Shown here: positions 18,744-28,109 of the stretch, piece by piece
Layout: each line of letters opens with the position of its first letter
How positions within the stretch are numbered: the first letter of the stretch is position 1
NCBI GenBank assembly: GCA_017303905.1
Contig: JAFLBH010000001.1
Location: forward strand, 1,713,809 to 1,777,808
From: Bacteroidota bacterium
GTDB taxonomy: Bacteria > Bacteroidota > Bacteroidia > B-17B0 > Aurantibacillaceae
Direction: 5' to 3'
DNA: 64,000 nucleotides
Position numbers and translations under genes: made by a program
The notes under the pieces: generated by a model
The model's input: only the letters and a program-made list of their open reading frames with translations
Databases searched by the model: none
Told to the model about the DNA's origin: nothing

Positions 18744-21173
18744 ATGCTTCAACGCGGATTATTTTCTTTTCTTTTACTTATCTCAGTGTATTCTTTTGCT
18801 CAAAACAAAGGAACTTTAAAGGGTGTAATAAAAGATAAATCAACCGGGGAAACCTTACCCGGAGCCACCATACAACTATTACACAATCTTTCGATAGGAA
18901 CAGTATCTGATATTGATGGGAATTATATCCTCGAATTAGATTCAGGTAGTCACGCTGTTATTTTTGGCTTTGTAGGTTTAAAAAGTGATACCGTTGAGGT
19001 AACTATATTTCCTAATCAAACTACGAATCAAGATGTAATGTTAAAGCCTATTGCAAAAATGCTAGAGACTATCGTTGTGTCGAGCGGAAAGTTTGAACAA
19101 AAGTTAGAAGAGCTTACTGTTTCCATGGAGGTCATTAAACCGGATTTAATCCATAATAAAAACAGTACAAGTATTGAATCAGCTCTGGAGCAAGCACCCG
19201 GACTATCCATCATCGATAATGATCCTCAGATTCGCGGGGGAAGTGGATTTACTTTTGGTGTTGGGAGTCGTGTGGCTATTGTTGTGGATGGAATTCCATT
19301 GTTAAGTGGTGATGCAGGCCGTCCTGAATGGAGTTATATTCCAATAGAAAATATTGAGCAAGTTGAAATCATTAAAGGAGCATCTTCTGTTTTGTATGGT
19401 TCATCGGCCTTAAATGGTGTGATCAATGTACGCACCGCTTATCCGCGAAGTAAACCTAAAACAATCATAAATTATTCATTAGGACAATATAGCATTCCGG
19501 ATAAACCTGCACAAAGTTGGTATAATGGTTCTATTCCCGGATTTACGAATTTGAATTTTTTGCACTCACGTATTGTGAAGAATAATTTGGATTTGGTTAT
19601 TGGTGGAAATTTAAATGCTGATCAAGGCTATATTGGTCCGCCGCCCCCTGCAAAATACATTCCATCTGATGTAAAGAATGCTTTAAAAGTAACAGATACA
19701 ATTCCAACTTTTACCAATGAGGATATGATGAAACTAAGAGGACGTGTTAATTTTAATTTGCGTTATCGTTTCAAAAAAATAGTTGGACTCAATGCCGGCA
19801 TTAACGGAAATTTCATGGCCAGTAAAGGTAATATGGTATTAGCATGGATGGATGATTCAACGGGAATTTACAGAGGTTACCCCGGTGCTGTGTTTATGCA
19901 AAACCAAACCTTGTTTAATGTGGACCCATTTATAAAGTATAATCCAGGAAAAGGAGTAAGTCATAGTTTAGTGACTCGTATTTTTCATTCGGATAATTAT
20001 ATTTCCAATAATCAATCCAATCGCGGCACCATGTATTATGGCGAATATCAATTGCAGCGCGATTTTAAAAACATTGATTTAGTATTTACCGGCGGATTAG
20101 TAGGAAATATATCTTCTTCCTTCGCGAAATTATATGCTTCAAGTGGTACGCCCAATAACAAAATCGTTAATGCTTCGGGTTTTATTCAATTAGATAAAAA
20201 ATTGTGGGATGTATTGAACGTTTCCGGTGGTGTGCGCTATGAGTATTTTAAAATGAATAACCTCCAAAGTGTAGTAGCTCCAATTTTTAGAGCAGGCGCC
20301 AGCTTACAGGTATTAAAAGGAACATGGGTGCGCGCGTCATACGGACAAGGTTTTCGTTACCCTACTATTACAGAGCGTTATATTACAACAAAGGCCGGGA
20401 TTTTTGGTGTGTTTCCAAATCCGGATTTGCAACCTGAGCAAAGTAAAAGTTTTGAAATGGGATTGAAACAAGGATTTAGATTATTTGGTGTAAAAGGATT
20501 TTTGGATGTGGCCGGATTTTATCAGAAATATAAAAATACCATTGAATATTTGTTTGGTGCCTGGGATCCTGAAATCGCCATCATTGGATTTAAATTTGTA
20601 AACACGGGGGATTCACGTGTAAGAGGTATCGATTGCTCTTTAGGTTTGACAAGTGATGAAGCTAAAAAAATCGGCATTCAGGCTATGATAGGATACACAT
20701 ACATTGAACCGGTAAGTTTAACTCCGGATAGTGTTTACGCAAGAGATAAATCACTTGGAGGTATTGGTCAGGATTTGAGTTACAAAAGTGCCAGTATGGA
20801 TACGACCGATAATATTTTAAAGTATCGTTTCAAGCATATGTTTAAAGCAGATGCTGAACTGAAAATTTATGGATTTACAGTAGGGTTTAGTTACCGTTAT
20901 TATAGTCGTATGCAAAATATTGACAGAGCTTTTGAAAGTTTGGAAGTGCTTACATCCGAGAGTCCTTATTTTTACCCAATCAAAGCAACCCGCTATTGGA
21001 AAATGCATCACGGATTTGAAATTTTGGATTTACGTATTGGTTGTAAATTAAGCAAGAGTCATAAAGTATCATTTATCGTTAACAATCTGTTAAACGCTGC
21101 TTATTCGTTACGCCCAATGAAAATTGAGGCCCCGCGTACGGTTTCTCTTCAGTACGTTTATACCATTAATTAA
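18744..21173 (+). CDS. TonB-dependent outer-membrane receptor
   Basis: ATG 18744 is preferred; a TTG two codons upstream lies inside the -7 promoter element. The mature part begins with a carboxypeptidase-regulatory-like domain (about 20-105: GTLKGVIKDKSTGETLPGATIQLL). A plug domain follows (about 115-235: ESALEQAPGLSIID, IRGGSGFTFGVGSRVAIVVDG, IEQVEIIKGASSVLYGSSALNGVINV), then a 22-strand-type barrel ending TVSLQYVYTIN. Such receptors import large or scarce substrates using TonB/ExbBD energy. The substrate cannot be read from the sequence. There is no SusD-like lipoprotein next to it, so it more likely belongs to the metal, cofactor or siderophore type than to glycan SusCD pairs. Confidence 0.9.
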   Translation: MLQRGLFSFLLLISVYSFAQNKGTLKGVIKDKSTGETLPGATIQLLHNLSIGTVSDIDGNYILELDSGSHAVIFGFVGLKSDTVEVTIFPNQTTNQDVMLKPIAKMLETIVVSSGKFEQKLEELTVSMEVIKPDLIHNKNSTSIESALEQAPGLSIIDNDPQIRGGSGFTFGVGSRVAIVVDGIPLLSGDAGRPEWSYIPIENIEQVEIIKGASSVLYGSSALNGVINVRTAYPRSKPKTIINYSLGQYSIPDKPAQSWYNGSIPGFTNLNFLHSRIVKNNLDLVIGGNLNADQGYIGPPPPAKYIPSDVKNALKVTDTIPTFTNEDMMKLRGRVNFNLRYRFKKIVGLNAGINGNFMASKGNMVLAWMDDSTGIYRGYPGAVFMQNQTLFNVDPFIKYNPGKGVSHSLVTRIFHSDNYISNNQSNRGTMYYGEYQLQRDFKNIDLVFTGGLVGNISSSFAKLYASSGTPNNKIVNASGFIQLDKKLWDVLNVSGGVRYEYFKMNNLQSVVAPIFRAGASLQVLKGTWVRASYGQGFRYPTITERYITTKAGIFGVFPNPDLQPEQSKSFEMGLKQGFRLFGVKGFLDVAGFYQKYKNTIEYLFGAWDPEIAIIGFKFVNTGDSRVRGIDCSLGLTSDEAKKIGIQAMIGYTYIEPVSLTPDSVYARDKSLGGIGQDLSYKSASMDTTDNILKYRFKHMFKADAELKIYGFTVGFSYRYYSRMQNIDRAFESLEVLTSESPYFYPIKATRYWKMHHGFEILDLRIGCKLSKSHKVSFIVNNLLNAAYSLRPMKIEAPRTVSLQYVYTIN

Positions 21174-21228
21174 TACAGTTTTGTTAATAACAAAGCTAGT
21201 GAGTTGTTACAGCTGACTAAGCGTATTT

Positions 21229-21236
21229 TTACTTTG
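21229..21236 (+). promoter_or_regulatory. Candidate -7 element (TTACTTTG)
   Basis: The sequence is a one-mismatch TAnnTTTG and ends five bases before the GTG start at 21242, a very short spacing. Confidence 0.35.
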
Positions 21237-21241
21237 TAGAA

Positions 21242-23251
21242 GTGAATTTATGGAATCTCATACGTGACAAACATGCGCTTGTTTTTAAGCTGAGCTTGTA
21301 TTTGTTTTCGACCCTTTTGTTAACGTGGTTGCTTCCTTCCGATAAACGTATTTCAGAAAAGACCCTGTACACTCTTAACTTTTGGCCTTATGAAGATTTG
21401 CATGCGGAGTTTGTTTTTGATTTTAAAAAGTCAGCGATTGAAATTGAAAACGAAAAACAAAAATTACTGAAGGAATCTCCATTGTATTTCAGACTTTCAT
21501 TAGAAGAAAGAAATAACAATCTTAGAATGTTGGATGAATTGATGAAGTCATCCGGTTCTTCTAAAAAATATGTTCTTATACAGCAAGTATTGGATTCGGT
21601 TTATGCCAGGGGAGTAATTGAAAGAGTGGAAGGAGCCGATACTTCATCGGTCATATTTGTTATTATTAACGGAATTGCTGAACAAAATTCCCGTTTCGAC
21701 TTCTTTACCATTCAGGAGGCCATCAGGTACTTCAATCAAAAATTATCAAGTGAAGCAGATAAAGATGAATTAATTCAGGAGTGTATAAAGCATCTTGCCT
21801 TAACAGTTCGTTACGATAAAGCTTTAACAGAAAAAAGTAAAGCGGATGCGGTAACAGGAATTTCTCATATAAAGTCCACATTTCTTCCGGGTGATTTATT
21901 GGTGAAACAAATGGAAAGCCTTTCTTCTGAAAAGAAGGCATTGTTACTTTCATATTTGCAGGCGTCAAAACAAATTACGCAGAGCAATTTTTATAATTTT
22001 TCAGGAAGGTTTATTATATCCGCAATGTTATTTGGAATACTGATGTTGTACCTCGCGTTTTTCAGAAGAAATATATTCGGACAAAACAAGCAAATCAGTT
22101 TCATTTATTTAGTGGTGATTTTATCCGCTGTTATTTCATCCATCGTTTCTACCTATGGTACTTTGTTTTTTTGGTCGTTGCCTTTCGCGTTAATACCTGT
22201 TTTAATCCGAATATTTTTTGACAGCCGAACAGCCTTGTTTACTTTTTTAATTACCATTTTGTTTTCGTCTTTTTTCGCCAACGATAAATTTCAATTTGTA
22301 TTTATACAGTTAATTGTTGGTATGGGCACCGTATTTAGCGTTGTTCAAATGCGAAGGAGAAAAGAACTCTTAACTTCGGCATTGGTTGTGTTTGTGTTTT
22401 ATCTTTTCGCATTCATCGCCTTCCATTTAGTTAACGGTAATGAAAAAGTTCTCCTTCAAAAAACGTTGTACCTTCCAATAATAATAAGTTCGCTATTGAT
22501 TTTATTAGCTTATCCGTTTGTGTTTTTAGCGGAGAAAGTATTTGGCTTTGTGTCAGATTTTACATTGATGGAATTGTGTGATTTAAATACGCCTCTGCTT
22601 CGTGAATTATCTTTAAAAGTTCCCGGCACTTTCCAGCACTCTTTGCAGGTGGCTAATTTAGCGGAGGAAGCTATTTTTCATATCGGAGGAAATGCTTTGT
22701 TGGTGCGCGCAGGAGCTATGTACCATGATATAGGTAAAATGGAAAACTCCAGATATTTCACCGAAAATCAAGTTGGAGAAATCAATCCTCATACCGAAAT
22801 TTTACCGGAAGAGAGTGCGAAAATCATCATCTCACACGTCATCAAAGGCATTGAGATTGCGAAAAAAAATAATTTGCCTGAATCGGTTATTGATTTTATA
22901 CGCACCCATCATGGTACTACTACAGCGGGTTTTTTCTTAAATAACTTTAAAAAAGAGCATAAGGGCGAGCTGGTAAATGAGGATGATTTTAGGTATCCCG
23001 GCCCCATTCCGTTTAGCAAAGAAACAGCTGTTTTAATGATGGCGGATGGGGTAGAAGCAGCTTCCAGGTCGCTGAAAAAATACGATGCTTTGGCCATAAA
23101 CGAGCTGGTTGACAGGATTATAGAGTATAAGATCAGCGAGAATCAGTTAATTAATGCGGAGATTACCTTTAAGGACATCAATCTGGTGAAAAAGATCTTT
23201 AAAAAGCGTCTGATGAACATGTATCACGTTCGGATTGAATATCCAAGGTAA
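21242..23251 (+). CDS. 7TM-HD domain phosphodiesterase (PgpH-like, probable c-di-AMP hydrolase)
   Basis: This 669-residue protein has an N-terminal membrane segment (about 13-33), an extracytoplasmic 7TMR-HDED region (about 40-250), a cluster of about seven hydrophobic helices (about 255-440) and a cytoplasmic HD domain. The HD residues are visible: HSLQVANLAEEA, MYHDIGKMENSRYF (HD near residue 495), ISHVIKGIEIAKKN and RTHHGT. In PgpH this architecture hydrolyses cyclic di-AMP, a second messenger linked to osmotic and cell-wall homeostasis. A GTG start at 21242 fits the promoter position; the nearby ATG is out of frame. The polysaccharide export genes begin 55 bases downstream behind their own promoter. 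Confidence 0.9.
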   Translation: MNLWNLIRDKHALVFKLSLYLFSTLLLTWLLPSDKRISEKTLYTLNFWPYEDLHAEFVFDFKKSAIEIENEKQKLLKESPLYFRLSLEERNNNLRMLDELMKSSGSSKKYVLIQQVLDSVYARGVIERVEGADTSSVIFVIINGIAEQNSRFDFFTIQEAIRYFNQKLSSEADKDELIQECIKHLALTVRYDKALTEKSKADAVTGISHIKSTFLPGDLLVKQMESLSSEKKALLLSYLQASKQITQSNFYNFSGRFIISAMLFGILMLYLAFFRRNIFGQNKQISFIYLVVILSAVISSIVSTYGTLFFWSLPFALIPVLIRIFFDSRTALFTFLITILFSSFFANDKFQFVFIQLIVGMGTVFSVVQMRRRKELLTSALVVFVFYLFAFIAFHLVNGNEKVLLQKTLYLPIIISSLLILLAYPFVFLAEKVFGFVSDFTLMELCDLNTPLLRELSLKVPGTFQHSLQVANLAEEAIFHIGGNALLVRAGAMYHDIGKMENSRYFTENQVGEINPHTEILPEESAKIIISHVIKGIEIAKKNNLPESVIDFIRTHHGTTTAGFFLNNFKKEHKGELVNEDDFRYPGPIPFSKETAVLMMADGVEAASRSLKKYDALAINELVDRIIEYKISENQLINAEITFKDINLVKKIFKKRLMNMYHVRIEYPR

Positions 23252-23285
23252 AGTGCTGTTTTTTAGTATTTTTCGTAAATAATTT

Positions 23286-23293
23286 TAACTTTG
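23286..23293 (+). promoter_or_regulatory. Promoter -7 element (TAACTTTG) of the polysaccharide export run
   Basis: This perfect TAnnTTTG match lies 13 bases before the ATG at 23307 and begins a run of closely spaced or overlapping genes reaching 32228. Confidence 0.55.
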
Positions 23294-23306
23294 TATCATT
23301 ATAATT

Positions 23307-24056
23307 ATGCGTAAACTCTTACTACTGATTCCTGTGCTTTTACTGGGCTTATCTTCCTGCAAAATTATGCGGTCGAATTTAATGTTACAGACTAAAAAGG
23401 ATTATCCTTACGATAAACTGTCAGATTCTCTGACCTTGTTAGATTATAAAATTGCCCCGAACGACATGTTGCAATATCGTGTTTTTACGAACGATGGTTT
23501 CAAGCTATTAGACTTAGCCAATCAAATGAATGTGGTTTTTCGAAATGATTTAGACGTTTTGGTGGAGAGTGATGGTAATGTGAAAATGCCAATGTTAGGA
23601 TATACAAAACTGGCAGGCTTAACCATTCGTGAGGCAGAGGCTTTGCTACAAGAAAAATATTCGGATGTTTATGTAAAACCGTTTGTTACGATTCGAGTAA
23701 CAAATAAGCGCGTTATTGTTTTTCCCGGTAACAACGGAGTTGCTAAAGTGTTGCCTTTAGCGAATAACAATACAACAGTTATGGAAGCGATTGCACTAGC
23801 CGGTGGTATTACTGAAGATGGTAAAGCTTACAAGGTTAAATTGATTCGAAATTATAAAAATGTGAAGCCACAGGTTTTTTTAATGGATTTGTCTAAAATA
23901 GAAGGTTTGGCTTCTGCTAATACAATTGTGTTGGCTAATGATATAATCTATGTTGAACCTCGCTATCGTTTGGCAAGAACATTGGTGAGCGAATTAACAC
24001 CAATTGTAACGCTTGTTTCAACCACCGTTTTATTATATAGTTTATTTGCCAAATAA
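23307..24056 (+). CDS. Wza-like polysaccharide export lipoprotein
   Basis: This 249-residue protein begins with a lipoprotein signal (LLGLSSCKIM, lipidated Cys18). The Poly_export region (about 50-130) includes IAPNDMLQYRVF and EAEALLQEKYSDVYVKPFVTIRV, and is followed by a SLBB-type domain (VFPGNNGVAKVLPLANNNTTVMEAIALAGG). The C-terminus ends with a hydrophobic helix (LTPIVTLVSTTVLLYSLF), as in Wza-type proteins where it crosses the outer membrane. Wza-type proteins form the outer-membrane channel for capsule or exopolysaccharide. The Wzc-like partner starts six bases later. Confidence 0.9.
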   Translation: MRKLLLLIPVLLLGLSSCKIMRSNLMLQTKKDYPYDKLSDSLTLLDYKIAPNDMLQYRVFTNDGFKLLDLANQMNVVFRNDLDVLVESDGNVKMPMLGYTKLAGLTIREAEALLQEKYSDVYVKPFVTIRVTNKRVIVFPGNNGVAKVLPLANNNTTVMEAIALAGGITEDGKAYKVKLIRNYKNVKPQVFLMDLSKIEGLASANTIVLANDIIYVEPRYRLARTLVSELTPIVTLVSTTVLLYSLFAK

Positions 24057-24062
24057 TTCGAT

Positions 24063-26513
24063 ATGCTAAATGCAAAGGTAGATAGCGAAGTTGACCGTTA
24101 CAAAGAGCGGGTTGAAAGATTCAGTAGCAGTATTGACTTTAGTCTCTTTTTGTACTTACTGCTTAAAAGTAAATATGTCATTGTCGCTTTTTTTGTTATC
24201 ATTTTCTCATTAGCCTTTCTTTATTTGAGATATAGTCAGCCAATCTATGAGTCAAAATCAAAGATTCAAATTATAAGTGATAATACAGCTTCAAAGGTTT
24301 TACAATTCGGACAGGTAGAGGCTAACGGAAATAAAATTGCGGAAGCCATTGAACAAATTCGTTCGAAGGTGTTTTTGAAACGCGTTGTGGAAAAACTAGC
24401 AATCGAAGTAAGTTATTTTACGGAAGGAACATTTAAGAGCAATGAGCTTTATACAGCGTCACCTTACTTTGCAAAAGTCAACCTTAAAAAACCGTATTTG
24501 CAAGGCGTAAAGCAACAAGTAGATTTTAAAGATGATTTATCCGGAGGTAAAATTACTTACATGAATGGCGCAACACCGGTGAGCATTGAGTTTAAAACCG
24601 GAGCATGGCTTAAGACAAAAGACTTTGATGTTAATATTTATCTTAATCCTGAATTTGAGACTTCTCAAATCAGATCAATTCTTAATGGCAATAAATCATA
24701 TTTTATTGTCAAAAGTTCCGATGAAGTAACAGCCGAATTACAAACCAAACTTGAAACCCGCGTATTAAGTGAGTTAGCAATGACAGTTTTATTGATGGTG
24801 AAGGACGTTAATCCCGAAAAATCAAAAGATATTGTTAATGCTATTTGCAGCGAATTTTTAGATTTCGACCGCGAACATAAAAGTGAAAGCTCACTGAATA
24901 TTTTAAAATTCATTGATGATCAGTTGGCAGAAGTATACAATGAACTTAAATTGGCTGAAACTAAATTGGAAACCTTTAAAAAGGATAAAAACATTAATAA
25001 TAATGAAGTTATATTAAGTTCAAACCTGCTTAGATACGGAAATCTTGAAGAGCAATTAATGCGTGTTGAAATGGAAGAGAAGATTCTGGATCAGATTCAG
25101 AAAAATATCACTTCAAACAAAAATATCGATGTGTATCAACTCGTATCGATGTTGGCAGGAACTGAAGAGGAAAGTATGGTGAAGGATATTGTTGAGAATA
25201 TTCAAAAGCTATTAGTGGAAAAGGAAAACATGCTTTATGCGGTTACACCAAATTCCGAAAACATAAAACAGGTAAATTATCAAATCGAAATTCAAAAAGA
25301 CTTACTTTTAAAGAGTTTGGATGCTGTTCGATTGAAATATAAAACACGTTACAAAAATCTATTAGAGAAGTCAGTCGATTACAAGGCCAAATTTGATCAG
25401 AATCCTGAAGATGAAGTAGAGTTGTCTCGATTAATGCGTGTTTATTCAATTAGCGAGAAGTATTACACCATGCTATTGGAAAAGAAAACAGAGTTCTCTA
25501 TTTCTAAAGCAGGATTTGTTTCTAAAAATATTATTTTGGAAACGGCTGTAAATAAAGGCTCCATTGTGTCTCCAAATAAAAAGAACACAGTTTATATTTC
25601 AATCGTTTCTTTTCTTGCTCTTAGTTTACTTCTTGTAATTATACAATATTTCTTGCATGATAAAATTTCTTCTTTAAATGAAGTAATTCGTCATACCAGC
25701 GCAAATATCAATACACTCGGTATAGTGCCTAAATTTGATAAAAACATTCCCGTATCGCAGCTAATCATCGATAAAAGTCCGAAATCATTGATTGCCGAAT
25801 CATTCCGAGCTATTCGCTCTAATTTGCAGTTTATTAATAATGAACCCGGACCAAAAATTATTTCCATTACCTCCACTATTTCCGGAGAAGGAAAAACGTT
25901 TGTGGCTATTAATATCGCAGGTATTTTAGCCTTCTCCGGTAAAAAAACAATTATTATCGACTTGGATATGCGTAAACCAAAAATCCATCGTGGATTTGAG
26001 GTGGATAATAATAAAGGTATGAGTACTATCTTAACTCACATGACTGAAATCGATGAGTGTATCCGTGATAGCAATTTACCTTTATTAAAATATATTACTG
26101 CCGGACCCATCCCTCCAAATCCATCCGAATTAATAATGAGTGATACCCTTAAGGAAGTGATTAATTACTTGAAAACGAAATTCGACTATGTGATTGTAGA
26201 TAACCCTCCGGTAGGTTTGGTTACCGATGGTTTAACAACTTTGCAAATGGCAGACTATCCTATTTATGTTTTCAGAGCTGATTATTCAAAGCGTTCTTTT
26301 GCGCAAATCATTGACAGATTAAAAAACGAAAACAAGATTCAACATTTATCCATTGTTCTTAATGGTGTGGATTTAAAGAAAAATATTTACGGATATAATT
26401 ACGGCTATGGCTATGGTTATGGCTATGGATACACATACGGATCGGGTTATTACGGTGATGATATTGTAAAAAAGAAAAGAAAATTTTTAAGTAAAAAAGA
26501 TGGAGCTAATTAA
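24063..26513 (+). CDS. Wzc-like bacterial tyrosine kinase / polysaccharide co-polymerase
   Basis: This 816-residue inner-membrane protein has a Wzz-type N-terminal domain, with a first membrane helix at about 38-58 and a second at about 512-532. A long periplasmic coiled coil lies between them. The C-terminal BY-kinase domain shows Walker A (SGEGKTF, about residue 606), Walker A' (IIIDLDMRKPK) and Walker B (YVIVDNPP). The tail (about 776-797) is a tyrosine cluster of alternating Y and G, the trans-autophosphorylation site that controls oligomerisation and chain export in this family. The last 14 bases overlap rmlC. Co-location with the Wza-like gene supports a Wzx/Wzy-dependent export machine whose polymerase lies elsewhere. 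Confidence 0.92.
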   Translation: MLNAKVDSEVDRYKERVERFSSSIDFSLFLYLLLKSKYVIVAFFVIIFSLAFLYLRYSQPIYESKSKIQIISDNTASKVLQFGQVEANGNKIAEAIEQIRSKVFLKRVVEKLAIEVSYFTEGTFKSNELYTASPYFAKVNLKKPYLQGVKQQVDFKDDLSGGKITYMNGATPVSIEFKTGAWLKTKDFDVNIYLNPEFETSQIRSILNGNKSYFIVKSSDEVTAELQTKLETRVLSELAMTVLLMVKDVNPEKSKDIVNAICSEFLDFDREHKSESSLNILKFIDDQLAEVYNELKLAETKLETFKKDKNINNNEVILSSNLLRYGNLEEQLMRVEMEEKILDQIQKNITSNKNIDVYQLVSMLAGTEEESMVKDIVENIQKLLVEKENMLYAVTPNSENIKQVNYQIEIQKDLLLKSLDAVRLKYKTRYKNLLEKSVDYKAKFDQNPEDEVELSRLMRVYSISEKYYTMLLEKKTEFSISKAGFVSKNIILETAVNKGSIVSPNKKNTVYISIVSFLALSLLLVIIQYFLHDKISSLNEVIRHTSANINTLGIVPKFDKNIPVSQLIIDKSPKSLIAESFRAIRSNLQFINNEPGPKIISITSTISGEGKTFVAINIAGILAFSGKKTIIIDLDMRKPKIHRGFEVDNNKGMSTILTHMTEIDECIRDSNLPLLKYITAGPIPPNPSELIMSDTLKEVINYLKTKFDYVIVDNPPVGLVTDGLTTLQMADYPIYVFRADYSKRSFAQIIDRLKNENKIQHLSIVLNGVDLKKNIYGYNYGYGYGYGYGYTYGSGYYGDDIVKKKRKFLSKKDGAN

Positions 26514-27042
26514 TACAGGCATAAGCGACTTATGGGTAATAAAACCTAAAGTGTTTGCAGATGCCCGCGGTTACTTTTTTGAGAGCTATAATAAAGAGTT
26601 ATTTGCCTCTAACGGACTCAATTTAAATTTTGTTCAGGATAATCAATCATTGTCGCACAAAGGCGTTTTGCGTGGACTCCATTTTCAAAATCCACCGTAT
26701 GCACAAGGCAAATTAGTGCGCGTTATTACAGGAGCAGTGTATGATGTGGCAGTTGATATTCGTAAAAACTCACCAACCTACGGTAAATATTTTGGTGCTG
26801 AACTAAGTGAAGAAAACAAACTTATGATGTACATTCCCGAAGGTTTTGCTCACGGTTTTTTAACCTTACGCGATAACACCGTTTTTTCTTATAAGTGTAC
26901 GAATCTTTATAACAAGGCTTCAGAAGATTGTATTAAATGGGACGATAAAACAATTGGAATTAAATGGAATGTAGAAAACCCGCTACTTTCTGAAAAGGAC
27001 CTTAATGGAAAAGAATTCGCCTCGTATATAAGTCAATTTTGA
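26500..27042 (+). CDS. rfbC: dTDP-4-dehydrorhamnose 3,5-epimerase
   Basis: This 180-residue RmlC-family cupin epimerises C3 and C5 of dTDP-4-keto-6-deoxyglucose on the way to dTDP-L-rhamnose. Visible family motifs are FADARGYFFESY, QDNQSLSHKGVLRGLHFQ (catalytic His61 in RGLHFQ), GKLVRVITGAVYDVAVDIR and YIPEGFAHGF. Length is normal for the family. It overlaps the kinase gene by 14 bases. The partner genes rmlA, rmlB and rmlD are not in the window, so the rhamnose pathway must be completed elsewhere or the enzyme acts on another sugar. Confidence 0.93.
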   Translation: MELINTGISDLWVIKPKVFADARGYFFESYNKELFASNGLNLNFVQDNQSLSHKGVLRGLHFQNPPYAQGKLVRVITGAVYDVAVDIRKNSPTYGKYFGAELSEENKLMMYIPEGFAHGFLTLRDNTVFSYKCTNLYNKASEDCIKWDDKTIGIKWNVENPLLSEKDLNGKEFASYISQF

Positions 27043-28109
27043 TGATTGAATTCTTAGATAATACACCTTTAGTACTAACAGTATTCTTTTTTATCTGTTT
27101 CATTTTTTCTGTTCTTATTAATAGCCTGCTTCTAAAATTTTCTCAAACGTTAGGAGTACGCGGTAAGCAGATTAATCAGGTACGATGGAATCCAAATATC
27201 AAACCATCACTTGGAGGTATTTCCTTTTTTGTGGTTTTCCTTTTCTCTTACATATTTCTAAATCTTCTCGAAACACTGGATACGGGTTACCGAGTTCGTT
27301 TAACAGGATTGCTTGCGGCTTGTACCATGGCCTTCTTGATGGGATTGGCCGACGACGCATTTAATACACAACCATTATTAAAGTTCATCACTCAAATCAC
27401 ATGCGCGCTGGTGCTGCTATTTACAGGTACCTATATTAAGATTTTCGACAACGAAGTTTTTAATTACGTCATTACCATTATTTGGATGGTGGGTATTATG
27501 AATTCAATAAATATGCTGGATAATATGGATGGAATAACAACCATCATTTCAATCAGTATATGCACTTTTGTAATCTTTCTTAATATTGCCCTTAATCAAA
27601 CCTTACATCCCTTTTCTATTTTAGCTATTGGTGTTGTTTCTTCCTTATTAGGCTTTCTGATCTACAATTTTCACCCCTCTAAAATGTTTATGGGCGATAC
27701 CGGTTCACAATTTCTTGGCGCATTCTTAGGTGCCATATCCATTCACTTCTGCTGGAATGTTTATCCGAATAATCTTATTCAGGCCGATGATTATTTTTAT
27801 CACTTTGTAATTGTGGGCTTGGTGTTTTTACTTCCATTAGTAGATACAACTACCGTAGTGATTAACCGTACTTTACGCGGAGCATCTCCCTTTGTTGGCG
27901 GCAAAGATCATACCACTCACCATCTTTTTTTTAGGGGTATAACCGAAAAAAAAATAGCAATTTTGTATCTTTTTCTGTCAATTGTCGGTATAATAATAGC
28001 ATATAACCTGGTATTAACTTATACAGCCACGCTGTTCTATACCGGTATTGCTTTTGTTGCGTTAGTATTTGCGGGGCTGTATCTGAATACCATAATTAAA
28101 CGTAAGTGA
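27042..28109 (+). CDS. WecA/MraY-family undecaprenyl-phosphate sugar-1-phosphate transferase
   Basis: This is a 355-residue polytopic protein with about ten or eleven membrane segments. Motifs are those of the GlcNAc-1-phosphate transferase family: LMGLADDAFN, SINMLDNMDGI (the NxxDxxDG site), MFMGDTGSQFLGAFLG and GGKDHTTHHL (the His-rich cytoplasmic loop typical of WecA rather than MraY). It should load the first sugar phosphate onto undecaprenyl phosphate to start polysaccharide repeat synthesis. ATG 27042 overlaps the rmlC stop by one base (TGATG). An in-frame TTG one codon earlier is less likely. The next gene starts inside its stop codon. Confidence 0.9.
   Translation: MIEFLDNTPLVLTVFFFICFIFSVLINSLLLKFSQTLGVRGKQINQVRWNPNIKPSLGGISFFVVFLFSYIFLNLLETLDTGYRVRLTGLLAACTMAFLMGLADDAFNTQPLLKFITQITCALVLLFTGTYIKIFDNEVFNYVITIIWMVGIMNSINMLDNMDGITTIISISICTFVIFLNIALNQTLHPFSILAIGVVSSLLGFLIYNFHPSKMFMGDTGSQFLGAFLGAISIHFCWNVYPNNLIQADDYFYHFVIVGLVFLLPLVDTTTVVINRTLRGASPFVGGKDHTTHHLFFRGITEKKIAILYLFLSIVGIIIAYNLVLTYTATLFYTGIAFVALVFAGLYLNTIIKRK

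Noticed and set aside
21180-21194. Terminator after the TonB receptor gene (TTTGTTA-A-TAACAAA)
   Set aside because: The stem is only seven A/T-rich pairs with a one-base centre and has no T-run after it.
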